DNA from: Alphaproteobacteria bacterium
GTDB taxonomy: Bacteria > Myxococcota_A > UBA796 > GCA-2862545
Direction of reading: 5' to 3'
DNA length: 64,000 bases
Assembly: GCA_020632925.1 (NCBI GenBank)
Contig: JACKER010000012.1
Location: forward strand, 1 to 64,000
How positions within the stretch are numbered: the first letter of the stretch is position 1; each line of letters begins with the position of its first letter. A model generated the notes under the pieces. The model worked only from the letters and a program-made list of their open reading frames with translations. It ran no database searches and was not told the DNA's origin. Positions 35,980 to 45,097 of the stretch are shown piece after piece. Position numbers and translations under genes: made by a program.

Positions 35980-36912
35980 TTGAAGGATCTGCTGAGGACC
36001 AGCGACCTGTCGGTCGACGACCTGCGGCTGCTGCTCGAGCTCGCTGCCCGCTTCAAGCAACGGCCGTACCAGCACCGGTCGGAGCTGTCGAACCAGTCGG
36101 TCGTGCTGTACTTCGCGAAGCCGAGCACCCGGACGCGGATCTCGATGGCAACCGCGGTGGCGCGGCTGGGCGGCGTCCCCATCACGGTGGGTGCGTCGGA
36201 GCTCCAGCTCGGGCGCGGCGAGACGATCGAGGACACCGCGCGCACGATCAGCCGGTACGCGCGGGCGTTCGTGGTGCGCACCTTCGCCGACGAGGACGTC
36301 CGCCGGTTCGCGGCCGCGGCCTCGATCCCCGTCGTGAACGCGCTGACCGACGGGCACCACCCCTGCCAGAGCCTCGCGGACCTGCTCACGCTGCAGGAGA
36401 AGCTCGGTCCGATCGACCGGCTACGCGTGGCGTACCTCGGGGACGGGAACAACGTGTGCCACAGCCTGGTCGAGGGGGTCGTGATGCTCGGGGGCAGCAT
36501 CGCGGTCGCCACGCCGCCCGAGCTCTCGCCGGACCCGGACGTCATCGCGGTCGCGCGGGCGATCGGGGAGCGCACGGGAGGCAGCGTCGAGCTCGTGGAG
36601 GACCCTGCGGAGGCCGCGAGGGGCGCCGATGCGCTGTACACCGACGTGTGGCTGTCGATGGGTGACGCGGACGAGGAGCGTGCCCGGCGGAGCGCGCTGC
36701 TCACGCCGTACCGCGTGGACGCCGCCCTGATGGCCCGCGCGCGGCCAGGCGCCGCGTTCCTGCACTGCCTGCCGGACCACCGGGGGGAGGAGGTCACGGC
36801 GGAGGTGGTGGACGGCCCCGCCTCCGTGGTGTTCGATCAGGCCGAGAACCGGCTGCACACCGCGGTCGCTCTTCTGTACGCGCTCGTCGAGGAGCGCCTC
36901 ACCGGCCACTGA
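35980..36912 (+). CDS. argF: Ornithine carbamoyltransferase
   Basis: 310 residues from TTG 35980. Carbamoyl-phosphate loop KPSTRTRISM, HHPCQSLADLLT, ornithine-side DVWLSMGDADEE (SMG loop), and HCLPDHRGEEVTAEV. These distinguish ornithine from aspartate carbamoyltransferase. Makes citrulline for arginine synthesis, or runs in reverse in arginine catabolism. The start is inferred from homologous length (KDLLRTSDLS is the usual N-terminus). The next gene begins 10 bp later, a pairing that suggests linkage to carbamoyl phosphate or energy metabolism. Confidence 0.92.
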   Translation: MKDLLRTSDLSVDDLRLLLELAARFKQRPYQHRSELSNQSVVLYFAKPSTRTRISMATAVARLGGVPITVGASELQLGRGETIEDTARTISRYARAFVVRTFADEDVRRFAAAASIPVVNALTDGHHPCQSLADLLTLQEKLGPIDRLRVAYLGDGNNVCHSLVEGVVMLGGSIAVATPPELSPDPDVIAVARAIGERTGGSVELVEDPAEAARGADALYTDVWLSMGDADEERARRSALLTPYRVDAALMARARPGAAFLHCLPDHRGEEVTAEVVDGPASVVFDQAENRLHTAVALLYALVEERLTGH

Positions 36913-36922
36913 GAGGGAGCCG

Positions 36923-38260
36923 TTGCGCATCGTCATCTGTGGGGCAGCCGGCCGCGACTTCCACGACTACCTGACCCTGTACCGGGACGATCCGAACGTC
37001 GAGGTCGTCGCCTTCACCGCCACCCAGATCCCGTACATCGACGAGCGACGCTTCCCCGCCGAGCTCGCGGGCGAGCGGTACCCGCGCGGGATCGCCGTCC
37101 ACCCGGAGGAGGAGCTCGAGCGCCTGATCCGGGAGCACCGCGTCGATCAGGTCGTGTTCGCCTACTCCGACGTGACGGAGGACCACGTGATGGCGCTCGG
37201 AGCGCGCGCGGTGGCGGCCGGCGCGGACCTGGTGCTGCCCGGCGCGAGGACGATGCTCCGGTCCGCGAAGCCGGTGATCGGCGTGGGTGCGGTGCGGACG
37301 GGCTGCGGGAAGAGCCAGACGGTCCGTTGGTTGCTGGACCGGCTCGGTGAACGCGGCGGCGTGAGGGCCGTCGGCATCCGCCATCCCATGCCCTACGACC
37401 CCGATCTGACCCACCAGATCGTCCAGCGCTTCGCGAGCCGCGAGGACCTGGTGGAGGGTCGCTGCACGATCGAGGAGCGCGAGGAGTACGAGCCCTACGT
37501 CGAGCGGGGCCGCGTGGTGTACGCGGGCGTCGACTACCGGGCGATCCTGGCCCGCGCGGAGGCCGAGGCGGACGTGGTGCTCTGGGACGGCGGCAACAAC
37601 GACCTGCCCTTCGTCCGCCCGGACCTGTACCTCGTGCTGACGGACCCCCACCGGCCGGGCGACGCGCTGCGCTACTGGCCGAGCCGCTCGCAGCTCGCGC
37701 TGGCGGACGTGATCCTCGTCGCCAAGAGCGACACGGCGTCCCCGGAGGCGGTGGCGTCGGAGCGGGCGCTGGCGGCCCGCGCCAACCCCAACGCCCAGGT
37801 GATCGCGGTGGCGAGCCGGCTGTCGCTGGTGGGCCTCGATGCGCGCTCGCTCGCGGGCAAGCGCGTGGTGTGCGTGGAGGACGGACCCACCACGACCCAT
37901 GGCGGCGTCCCCTACGGTGCTGCCACGCTCCTCGCCCGCCGCGCCGGCGCGGTCGTCGTCGACCCGCGTCCCGCCTTCGTCGGCGAGCTGCGCCACACCC
38001 TCGAGGCGTACCCGGGGCTCGGACCGCTCGTGCCGGCCGTCGGGTACTCAGAGGCCCAGCGCGCGGACCTCCAGGCCACGCTGGGCGCGGTCGACGCCGA
38101 CGTGATCCTGTCGGGAACGCCGATCGATCTCGCGAGGCTGGTCACCGATCCGCGCGGGCGACCCCTGCACCGTGTCCGCTACGACCTGGCGGAGCTCCCG
38201 GGGGAGCCGTCGCTCGGCGCCCTGCTCGACGAGTTCCTCCTCAGCCGCGTCCTGCGCTGA
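36923..38260 (+). CDS. Cyclic 2,3-diphosphoglycerate synthetase-like P-loop protein
   Basis: 445 residues from TTG 36923 (GAGAGGGAG upstream). N-terminal Rossmann-like part (VICGAAGRDFHDYL, VVFAYSDVTEDHVM), then a P-loop GVGAVRTGCGKSQTVRWL, DVVLWDGGNNDLPF, and late blocks KRVVCVEDGPTTTHGGVPYGA and GYSEAQRADL. This pattern matches the COG2403 predicted GTPase family that includes archaeal cyclic 2,3-diphosphoglycerate synthetase. Bacterial members often sit beside carbamoyltransferase or carbamate-kinase genes, as here; their reaction is not established. Overlaps the convergent BtpA-family gene by 20 bp at the 3' end. Confidence 0.8.
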   Translation: MRIVICGAAGRDFHDYLTLYRDDPNVEVVAFTATQIPYIDERRFPAELAGERYPRGIAVHPEEELERLIREHRVDQVVFAYSDVTEDHVMALGARAVAAGADLVLPGARTMLRSAKPVIGVGAVRTGCGKSQTVRWLLDRLGERGGVRAVGIRHPMPYDPDLTHQIVQRFASREDLVEGRCTIEEREEYEPYVERGRVVYAGVDYRAILARAEAEADVVLWDGGNNDLPFVRPDLYLVLTDPHRPGDALRYWPSRSQLALADVILVAKSDTASPEAVASERALAARANPNAQVIAVASRLSLVGLDARSLAGKRVVCVEDGPTTTHGGVPYGAATLLARRAGAVVVDPRPAFVGELRHTLEAYPGLGPLVPAVGYSEAQRADLQATLGAVDADVILSGTPIDLARLVTDPRGRPLHRVRYDLAELPGEPSLGALLDEFLLSRVLR

Positions 38261-39038
38261 TCGCAGCCTTCAGCGTGCGCACGCGCGCGGGGTCGACCGG
38301 GGCGCGCCAGTCGCCGCCCACCTTGAGTGAGGTGCCGACGATCAGCGCGTCCGCGACCTCGCCGAGCACGCCCGCGTCGCGCTCGTCCACGCCCGATCCC
38401 ACGACCACCGGCAGCCCCGCCGCCCGCGCGGCCACCACGTCGGCGCGGGAGGTCGGCGCGCCCGTCGACTCGCCCGTGACGATCAGCGCGTCCGCCCCGC
38501 AGAACGCCGTGCCCTTGGCGATGGCGCCGAGATCGAGGTCGGCGGTGACCGCGTGCGCCGCGTGCTTCTTGCGGATGTCGGCCCACACGCGCACGTCGGC
38601 CCCGAGGGCGGCGCGGTCGCGGAGCAGCGGACCCGCGCAGGCGTCGAGCCAGCCCTCGTCCGCGACGTGGGCGTAGGCGAAGGCCTCGACGCGGAGGAAG
38701 CGCGCGCCAGCGGCCAGCGCGACCCCCAGCGCCTCCCGGTTGGCGGCGGCGAGCACCTGCACCCCCACGGGCACCCCGCGCCGGACCACGCGCTCGGTGG
38801 CCAGCGCCATCGCCGCGACGGTCCACGGCGGCACGCCCCCGCGCAGGTAGGGCAGGTCACCCATGTTCTCCACGAGCAGCGCGTCCGCCCCGCCCTCGAG
38901 CAGCGCGTCGGCGTCGCGCTCGGCGGCGTCGAGCACCGCGCCGAGGTCCCCCCGCCACCCGGGGCTCCCCGGCAGCGGTCCCAGGTGCACCATGCCGACC
39001 AGCGCGCAGCCGTCGACCTCGTCCAGCAGTCGTCCCAT
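38241..39038 (-). CDS. BtpA/SgcQ-family TIM-barrel protein
   Basis: 265 residues. Family blocks: LVGMVHLGPLPGSPGW, ALLVENMGDLPYL, GVQVLAAANREALGVALAAG, FLRVEAFAYAHVADEGW, WADIRKKHAAHA, GADALIVTGESTGAPTS, PVVVGSGVDERD. BtpA was named for a role in photosystem I assembly in cyanobacteria; elsewhere the family is a phosphate-binding TIM barrel of unknown reaction, related to SgcQ. ATG 39038. Divergent from the glycosidase-like gene, and convergent (20-bp overlap) with the cDPG-synthetase-like gene. Confidence 0.85.
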   Translation of the reverse strand: MGRLLDEVDGCALVGMVHLGPLPGSPGWRGDLGAVLDAAERDADALLEGGADALLVENMGDLPYLRGGVPPWTVAAMALATERVVRRGVPVGVQVLAAANREALGVALAAGARFLRVEAFAYAHVADEGWLDACAGPLLRDRAALGADVRVWADIRKKHAAHAVTADLDLGAIAKGTAFCGADALIVTGESTGAPTSRADVVAARAAGLPVVVGSGVDERDAGVLGEVADALIVGTSLKVGGDWRAPVDPARVRTLKAAISAGRG

Positions 39039-39075
39039 GGCCCGAGGTTACCCTGCGGGCGGGGAGGGCGCTCCG

Positions 39076-40449
39076 ATGCCCTGGCGGCAGCGTTGCCTCG
39101 AGCTGGTGGAGGAGCACGGCCTGGACGGCTCCTGGGCCGACGTGCTGCGCGCCTTCGAGGGGCCGCCGGGCGATCTGCGCGAGCTGCCCACCCGCATCGC
39201 GAGCACCCTGGCCGAGGAGGTCGACGCGGACCAGGCGGCCCTGTTCTCCCGCCGCTTCAGCAGCGTGCGCGGGCTGCTCGCCACGCTCGACCGCGCGGAG
39301 GCCCGCATCCTCGAGCACGTGCTCGGAGAGCGGGCCGCGGGCATCCTCGAGGCCCCGGGTCCGCGGGCGCTGCGGATCCGCGCGCTCGTCGACTACGTGT
39401 TCGGCCGCTCCGCCCTGCTGGTCCACGAGCGGCCCGACGCGCCGACCGCCGAGGAGCTGGTCGCCCGAGCCCGCTGGAGCGAGGTGGCGCCAGGCGTGCG
39501 ACACGCGACGGTCGCGGGTCCGACCCGGCAGGGCCCCGTACACCTCAACCTGCTCCGGCTCCGCGGGGTCCGCCTCACGGCGATCGACGCGCGCGATCGG
39601 GGCGATCCGGTGGTGCTCGCGGCGGACACGGGCGCCACGGCGCTGTTCTCGGGCGGGTTCTTCCTCTACAGCGAGCCGGACATCGAGCACCCCGCGCGCC
39701 GGGGCGACCCGGTCGGCCTGCTGGTCCACGACGGCCACGTCCGCGGGTGGCCCGTGTTCCGCCGCTCGGCGCTGATCCAGGACCACGACGGCGCCGTCCG
39801 CATCGATCGGATCGGGCCCGAGGACGCGCGGTGGACCGTGGGCGGACGCTCCGTACGTCCCACGGGCTTCGTCCAGCGCGCGGACGCCGAGGTGGGCCCG
39901 GACCAGGAGGGGCTCGCGGTCGCCTCGGGCCGGGTCGTGGCGCGCGGACGTCGGCTGCCCGTGCCGCTCGCCGGGCTGGTGCTGCTCGGGGTCGACGGCG
40001 AGGTCGGGAGCGAGGTGCGCGCCGAGCTGCCGGGTGTCCGCACCGCGATGGCGGGCGGCCCGACGCTGGTGGGACCCGACGCGCTCGATCTCGTCGCCGA
40101 ACAGTTCGCGGGGAGCGCGCCACCGCTCACGTTCTCCCGCGACGAGACCTACGACACGAACCTGCTGCCGCGGATGGCGGTCGGCCTGCGCGGGGACGAG
40201 CTCATCGTGCTGGCGGTCGACGGTCGGGACCTGGACCGCGCGCCCGGGCTCACGCTGCGGTCCACGGGGGCGTTGCTGACCTCGCTGGGCTGCGAGCGGG
40301 CCACCAACCTCGACGGTGGCTCGAGCAAGCGCATGGTGGTTCGGGGTCGTGTGGTCGACCTGGCCACCACGGAGGTCGTCGCGGGCGGGCAGACCTCGGA
40401 GCGCGTGCGACCGCTGCACACCGCGGTGCTGGTGCACGAAGCGGGGTGA
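39076..40449 (+). CDS. Phosphodiester glycosidase-family protein (NAGPA-like)
   Basis: 457 residues from ATG 39076 (GGGGAGGG upstream; -10-like TACCCT at 39049). Residues 1-150 are a helical domain with no recognised family. The C-terminal ~300 carry the NAGPA/YigM fold: VHLNLLRLRGVRLTAIDA, ADTGATALFSGGFFLYS, TYDTNLLPRMAVGLRGDEL, GLTLRSTGALLTSLGC and ATNLDGGSSKRMVV. Members cleave sugar phosphodiesters such as uncovering enzyme substrates. No signal peptide is evident, which is unusual for the family. Next gene 31 bp downstream is an exported lipoprotein. Confidence 0.75.
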   Translation: MPWRQRCLELVEEHGLDGSWADVLRAFEGPPGDLRELPTRIASTLAEEVDADQAALFSRRFSSVRGLLATLDRAEARILEHVLGERAAGILEAPGPRALRIRALVDYVFGRSALLVHERPDAPTAEELVARARWSEVAPGVRHATVAGPTRQGPVHLNLLRLRGVRLTAIDARDRGDPVVLAADTGATALFSGGFFLYSEPDIEHPARRGDPVGLLVHDGHVRGWPVFRRSALIQDHDGAVRIDRIGPEDARWTVGGRSVRPTGFVQRADAEVGPDQEGLAVASGRVVARGRRLPVPLAGLVLLGVDGEVGSEVRAELPGVRTAMAGGPTLVGPDALDLVAEQFAGSAPPLTFSRDETYDTNLLPRMAVGLRGDELIVLAVDGRDLDRAPGLTLRSTGALLTSLGCERATNLDGGSSKRMVVRGRVVDLATTEVVAGGQTSERVRPLHTAVLVHEAG

Positions 40450-40480
40450 CGCACGCGGCTCGGGGAGCCATGATGGTCCC

Positions 40481-41974
40481 GTGTGGTGGGTGTGGCTGGT
40501 CGCGGGTTGCTCGGAGGAGGTCAAGGTGCCGCCGCCGCCCCTGGTCCACACCGGGGGGCCCACGACCCCGAGCACCCCCACCGCCGAGACCGGCGGGACG
40601 TCGCCGCCGCTGACGTGGTGGACGGAGCGGGTGGACGGGCTCGTGACCGCCGTGCGGATCGCCGGCGAGCTCGGCGAGCCGCTCGCGACCACGTTGCGCT
40701 GCCGCGCCTGGGACGATCCGCGAGACGAGCACCTGCTCCACCTGGAGCCGAGCGTGCGACCGAGCGCGACGCTGTACGGGCTGCTGGCCGACACCACCTA
40801 CGACTGCGAGATCGAGGCGGGCGGGGAGCTCGCGACCCTCTCCTTCGTGACCGATCCGCTCCCCGACGATCTGCCCGTGTTCGAGGTCTCCGGGCCGGGG
40901 TCCCCGTCGGGCGCGTGGGTGCTGATGAACGCCAGTCCCCGGCGGGACGGCGCTGGCCAGGACCTGCTCGTCGTCGACGTCGAGGGGCGCATCCGCTGGT
41001 ACCTGCCGGTCGTCGGCGGCAGCCCCGACGTGGACGCGACCTGGACGGGTGACGCCTTCGTCTACGGGGGCGGCTTCGGCGTCGCGCCGACCCGGTTGGG
41101 GCTCGACGGCGCCGTGCTCGCGCAGGCGGCCGAGGGGCACTGGAACCACCACGCGGAGCCGCTGCCCGGTGGGGGGCTGCTCGCGCTGCGGGAGAGCGAG
41201 GCCAACGCCGGCGGCGAGCCCTGGACGGGCTTCGCCATCGTCCGGCTGTCACCCGACCTGCAGGACGAGACGCTCACGTGGGAGAGCCAGCGGGGCGTCG
41301 ACGACGGTTGGCTTCCGCCGTCGACGGGGCAGGTCGACCCCTACCACGCGAACGCGCTCGAGCCCCTGGACGACGGAGGTGCGCTGGTCAGCCTGTACCA
41401 GCGCGGCTGGATCGTCCGCCTGAAGTCCGATGGCAGCCGGATGTGGACCCTGGGGCGGGGAGGGGACTTCGAGCTCCTGGAGGCCGACGGGACCCCCGCG
41501 GACCCCTCGCGCTGGTTCCACCAGACCCACGATCCCGAGCTGGCGGGCGATCGGCTGCTGGTCTACGACAACGGCAAGGAGGCGGTCGGGGTGGGCCGCT
41601 CCCGGGCGCTCGAGCTCGCGCTCGACGAGGCCGCTCGGACCGCGCGGATCGTGTGGGAGTGGACCGAGCCGGACTGGTTCGAGCCGATCTGGGGCGACGC
41701 CGACCGGCTGCCCGACGGCCACGTGTCGATCACGGTGGCGCACTGCTCGAGCTGCCAGTCCGGCGCCGGACCGACGCGGGTGCTCGAGGTGGACCCTGCC
41801 ACGGACGAGATCGTGTGGCAGCTGGCCGCCACCAGCGACGCGATCGGCGGCTATCGCTCCCAACGGGTCGATCCGTGCGACCTCTTCCCCGATCGGATCT
41901 CGTGTGAAACGGCTGCGCCCTCGACGAGACAGGTGGCTCCGACGAGCGCCGAAGCTCGAGGAGGGAGCCCATGA
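40481..41974 (+). CDS. Arylsulfotransferase-like beta-propeller lipoprotein
   Basis: 497 residues from GTG 40481. Lipobox WWVWLVAGC, then a Pro/Thr-rich linker. A fibronectin-like domain (about 45-135) precedes a six-blade-propeller region with ASST landmarks: DLLVVDVEGRIRWYLP, GHWNHHAEPLPGGGLLAL, DPYHANALEPLDDGGALVS, WFHQTHDPELAGDRLLVYDN, WGDADRLPDGHVSITVAHCS, RVLEVDPATDEIVWQL. PAPS-independent arylsulfotransferases use a central His; several candidates are present. Activity unproven, but fold assignment is good. The stop overlaps the GST start (ATGA). Confidence 0.75.
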   Translation: MWWVWLVAGCSEEVKVPPPPLVHTGGPTTPSTPTAETGGTSPPLTWWTERVDGLVTAVRIAGELGEPLATTLRCRAWDDPRDEHLLHLEPSVRPSATLYGLLADTTYDCEIEAGGELATLSFVTDPLPDDLPVFEVSGPGSPSGAWVLMNASPRRDGAGQDLLVVDVEGRIRWYLPVVGGSPDVDATWTGDAFVYGGGFGVAPTRLGLDGAVLAQAAEGHWNHHAEPLPGGGLLALRESEANAGGEPWTGFAIVRLSPDLQDETLTWESQRGVDDGWLPPSTGQVDPYHANALEPLDDGGALVSLYQRGWIVRLKSDGSRMWTLGRGGDFELLEADGTPADPSRWFHQTHDPELAGDRLLVYDNGKEAVGVGRSRALELALDEAARTARIVWEWTEPDWFEPIWGDADRLPDGHVSITVAHCSSCQSGAGPTRVLEVDPATDEIVWQLAATSDAIGGYRSQRVDPCDLFPDRISCETAAPSTRQVAPTSAEARGGSP

Positions 41975-42597
41975 AGCTGTACGTCAACCCCATGTCCCCG
42001 AACGCCCGCCGCGCCATGCTGGTCGCCCACCTGGTGGACCTGCCGGTCGAGGTGGTGCAGGTCGACATGCGGTCGGGGGAGCACAAGCAGCCGGCCTACC
42101 TGGCCATCAACCCGAACCACAAGGTCCCGGCGCTCACCGACGGCGACCTCGCGCTGTGGGAGTCGAACGCGATCTGCCAGTACCTGGCGGCGAAGGCGGG
42201 ACGCACGGACCTGTGGCCGACCGATCCGGCGGAGCAGGCGGACGTGTCGCGATGGCAGTTCTGGATGCACTCCCACTTCAACCTCGCCCTCAACCCGATC
42301 CTCTTCGAGCGCGTGGTCAAGGGCTTCTTCGGCATGGGGGAGGCGGACGAGGGTGTCGTGGCGGCCAAGCTGCCCGAGCTGCGCAAGGAGCTCGCGGTGA
42401 TGGAGGGACGTCTGAGCCAGCACGACTGGCTCGCGAGCGATCACCTCACGCTGGCGGATCTGGCGATCGCGGCGAGCCTGACCTACGCGCCGGGCGCGGA
42501 CCTCCCGCTGGACGAGTACCCGTCCGTGGTGGCCTGGTTCGGCCGGATTCGCGAGCTCGACGCGTGGCGTGCGACCGACCCGTTGGCCCATCGCTGA
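41971..42597 (+). CDS. Glutathione S-transferase family protein
   Basis: 208 residues. N-terminal thioredoxin fold (MKLYVNPMSPNARRAML, NPNHKVPALTDGDLALWESN with the cis-Pro and ESxAI glutathione site) and all-helical C-domain (SDHLTLADLAIAASLTYA carries the N-capping box). Conjugates or reduces substrates with glutathione. ATG 41971 overlaps the preceding lipoprotein stop. The two proteins act in different compartments, so the coupling probably reflects compact packing. Confidence 0.9.
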   Translation: MKLYVNPMSPNARRAMLVAHLVDLPVEVVQVDMRSGEHKQPAYLAINPNHKVPALTDGDLALWESNAICQYLAAKAGRTDLWPTDPAEQADVSRWQFWMHSHFNLALNPILFERVVKGFFGMGEADEGVVAAKLPELRKELAVMEGRLSQHDWLASDHLTLADLAIAASLTYAPGADLPLDEYPSVVAWFGRIRELDAWRATDPLAHR

Positions 42598-42670
42598 ACC
42601 TCCCCGTTCTCGGTGCGACATTCTCCGGACGATCGCCCCACGTCCGGATATCCTGCTTGCCGGAGTCGAT

Positions 42671-44092
42671 ATGAACGACCGGACGGGGAGCGGGGACCCC
42701 CAGATGCCTCCGGAACAGCTGGCCGCGGTGTTCGACCAGCTCCTGGAGGGTCTTCAGGTCCTCTCACCCGACTGGACCTACCTCTATGTCAACGAGTCCG
42801 CGGCGCGACACGGCCGCTCGACCTCGCGTCAGCTGCTCGGCCGGTCGATGTTCGAGTGCTATCCGGGGATCGAGAAGACGCCGTTGTTCGCCACGATGAC
42901 CAGGTGCATGGAGGAGCGGGTCCCGGTCGAGTTCGACAACGAGTTCACCTATCCGGACGGCTCGACCGCGTGGTTCGAGCTGCGGATGCGCCCGGTGCCG
43001 CAGGGCGTGGTGGTGTTGTCGCTCGACGTGACCGAGCGTCGGCGGTTGGACGACCGCCTCAAGCGGGCGCAGGCCATGGAGGCCGTGGGTCGGCTCGCCG
43101 GTGGTGTCGCCCACGACTTCAACAACGTCCTCGCGGCGATCGGGGGCTTCGGCGAGGTCGTCCTGGACGCCGTGGGTCCGCGGCACGAGGTCTACGAGGA
43201 CGTCGTGCAGATCATGGAGGCGGTCGAGCGCGCCGGTGGCCTGGTCTCCCAGCTCCTGGCGCTGTCGGCGCGCCGGGTGGTGCATCCCGATCTGGTGGAT
43301 GTCGGCGCCCACCTCGACGGGTTGCTGCCGATGCTCCGTCGCCTGGCGGGTCCGGCGGTCGAGGTCCGGTACGTGCCCGGCGAGGCCGTGGGCGAGGTGC
43401 GGATGGATCGCACGGGGCTCGAGCGGGTCGTGGTGAACCTGGTGGTGAACGCGCGTGACGCGATGCCACGGGGCGGGACCGTGGTCATCGAGACGCGGGC
43501 GATCGAGGAGGACCAGGTGCTCATCACCGTGTCCGACGGTGGGGAGGGCATGAGCGCCGAGACGATGGACCACGTGTTCGAGCCCTTCTTCACCACCAAG
43601 GCCATGGGACGTGGGACCGGGCTCGGGCTCTCGACGTGCATGGGCATCGTGCGTCAGGCCGGTGGGTCCATCCAGGTCCACAGCGACGAGAACCTGGGGA
43701 CGACGTTCTCCGTCCGGCTGCCGCGCGCGTCCGGGCAGCCGCTCCCCGCGGTGATCCCCACGCCGGTCCGCGGGTCCGAGACGGTGCTGGTGGCCTCGCC
43801 GAACACGAGGGTCCTCGATCTCGCCGAGCGAACGCTGGAGGCCGCCGGGTACGGGGTGATGACGGCCCGGGACGGCGCGGAGGCGATCGACCTGACGATC
43901 GAGGCGGACCACCCGATCGACCTGTTGGTGACGACCCGACACCTGCCCGACATGAGCGGGAACCTGCTCTACAAGTGCCTCCGCGGCGAGCGCTCGGGTC
44001 TGGAGGTCCTCCAGCTCGAACCCAGCGATCCGCGTGCGATGGATCCGGCGTTGTTGCTGTCCGCGGTCCGCGCGAGGTTCGACGCTCGGTAA
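42671..44092 (+). CDS. PAS hybrid histidine kinase with degenerate receiver domain
   Basis: 473 residues from ATG 42671 (GGAG 5 nt upstream; -10-like TATCCT at 42649). PAS domain about 15-130 (LEGLQVLSPDWTYLYVNES), HisKA with phosphoacceptor His in GRLAGGVAHDFNNVLAAIGG, HATPase motifs (NLVVNARDAM N box, VSDGGEGMS G1, GRGTGLGLSTCMGIV G2), then a receiver-like domain about 360-470. There the strand that should end in the phosphoacceptor Asp reads DLLVTTRHLPDMSG, with Thr at that site, so it cannot be phosphorylated in the usual way. No signal peptide or membrane helix: cytoplasmic. An ECF sigma factor gene follows in 53 bp. Confidence 0.88.
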   Translation: MNDRTGSGDPQMPPEQLAAVFDQLLEGLQVLSPDWTYLYVNESAARHGRSTSRQLLGRSMFECYPGIEKTPLFATMTRCMEERVPVEFDNEFTYPDGSTAWFELRMRPVPQGVVVLSLDVTERRRLDDRLKRAQAMEAVGRLAGGVAHDFNNVLAAIGGFGEVVLDAVGPRHEVYEDVVQIMEAVERAGGLVSQLLALSARRVVHPDLVDVGAHLDGLLPMLRRLAGPAVEVRYVPGEAVGEVRMDRTGLERVVVNLVVNARDAMPRGGTVVIETRAIEEDQVLITVSDGGEGMSAETMDHVFEPFFTTKAMGRGTGLGLSTCMGIVRQAGGSIQVHSDENLGTTFSVRLPRASGQPLPAVIPTPVRGSETVLVASPNTRVLDLAERTLEAAGYGVMTARDGAEAIDLTIEADHPIDLLVTTRHLPDMSGNLLYKCLRGERSGLEVLQLEPSDPRAMDPALLLSAVRARFDAR

Positions 44093-44145
44093 CAGCCCGC
44101 GAGGGCCGGCGGACACCTGGAGGAACACCCACCCCAGGACACCAC

Positions 44146-44724
44146 ATGCCCACCGCGTGCGCCGCCACCCTCGAGCTGTCGCCGAGCCTCGTCCGCCGGC
44201 ACCACGAGCGGATGCTCGGCGTGGCCGGTCGGTTCACGGCCAACCGGGCGCTGGCGGAGGAGATCGTGCAGGAGACGTGGGAGGCTGTCCTGACGGGCCT
44301 GGTCGGGTTCGAGGGACGATCGACCTTGGAGCGCTGGATGTACACGATCCTCACCAACCGCTCTCGCACGCGCGCGCGGCGCGAGGCCCGGACCGTGCCG
44401 ATGTCGTCCATCGCGGAGCCCTCGATCGACCCGCTGGACACTGCGCGGTTCGACGACCGGGTGGCCTGGGGTCGCGCGTGGTCGTCGGAGACCCCGGAGG
44501 CCGTCGCCCATCGCCGGGAGCTCGTGGATCGGGTGGGGGAGGCGATCGACGCGCTCCCGCGGCGCCAGCGTGAGGTGCTGTTGCTGCGGGACGTGCGGAA
44601 CGTCGAGGCGAGCGAGGTCTGTCGCCAGCTGGGGGTCTCCGAGGGCAACCAGCGGGTGTTGCTGCACCGTGCGCGGGCGGCCGTCCGCGAGGCGCTCGGC
44701 GAGCTCGCGTCGGCGGGAGCGTGA
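44146..44724 (+). CDS. ECF sigma-70 factor
   Basis: 192 residues from ATG 44146. Region 2: RHHERMLGVAGRFTANRALA, EEIVQETWEAVLTGL, STLERWMYTILTNRSRTRAR. Region 4: AIDALPRRQREVLLLRDVRN, EASEVCRQLGVSEGNQRVLLH. The EGNQR variant is typical of the ECF group that pairs with cupin-type or zinc anti-sigma partners. GTGA overlap couples it to the cupin gene. No transmembrane anti-sigma gene is present; the upstream PAS kinase may belong to the same circuit. Confidence 0.9.
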   Translation: MPTACAATLELSPSLVRRHHERMLGVAGRFTANRALAEEIVQETWEAVLTGLVGFEGRSTLERWMYTILTNRSRTRARREARTVPMSSIAEPSIDPLDTARFDDRVAWGRAWSSETPEAVAHRRELVDRVGEAIDALPRRQREVLLLRDVRNVEASEVCRQLGVSEGNQRVLLHRARAAVREALGELASAGA

Positions 44725-45092
44725 TCGTGCGGACCCCGACCCCCTGGGGCGCGCAGACGCTGTGGGCGGCGACCGATCGGTACGCGGCGAAGATCCTGGA
44801 GATCTCGGCGGGCCACCGCACGTCGCTGCAGCACCACGTGCACAAGACGGAGACGTTGCTGGTGCTCGACGGCGAGCTGGTGGCGGAGGTCGGCGGTCGC
44901 ACGCTGGTGCTCGGTCCCGGCGAGCGGCTCCACCTGCCCGCGGGAACCGTCCACCGGCTCGGGTCGCGCGTCGGCGTGCGGCTGGTGGAGGTCTCGACGC
45001 CCGAGCTGGACGACGTCGTGCGCCACGAGGACGACTACGGGCGCGACGTACCTTCGGGCCCGGTAGGCCCTGCCCTACGGCTCGAGGGGTAG
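44721..45092 (+). CDS. Single-domain cupin (mannose-6-phosphate isomerase-like)
   Basis: 123 residues from GTG 44721. Cupin motif 1 SLQHHVHKTETLLVLDGE (two His and Glu ligands) and motif 2 GERLHLPAGTVHRL (His ligand), surrounded by strands. The N-terminal TPWGAQTLWAATDRYAAKIL resembles the C-terminal half of type II phosphomannose isomerases. May be a metal-binding sensor for the overlapping ECF sigma factor or a small sugar-phosphate enzyme; neither can be decided from sequence. Confidence 0.75.
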   Translation: MIVRTPTPWGAQTLWAATDRYAAKILEISAGHRTSLQHHVHKTETLLVLDGELVAEVGGRTLVLGPGERLHLPAGTVHRLGSRVGVRLVEVSTPELDDVVRHEDDYGRDVPSGPVGPALRLEG

Positions 45093-45097
45093 CGCGC

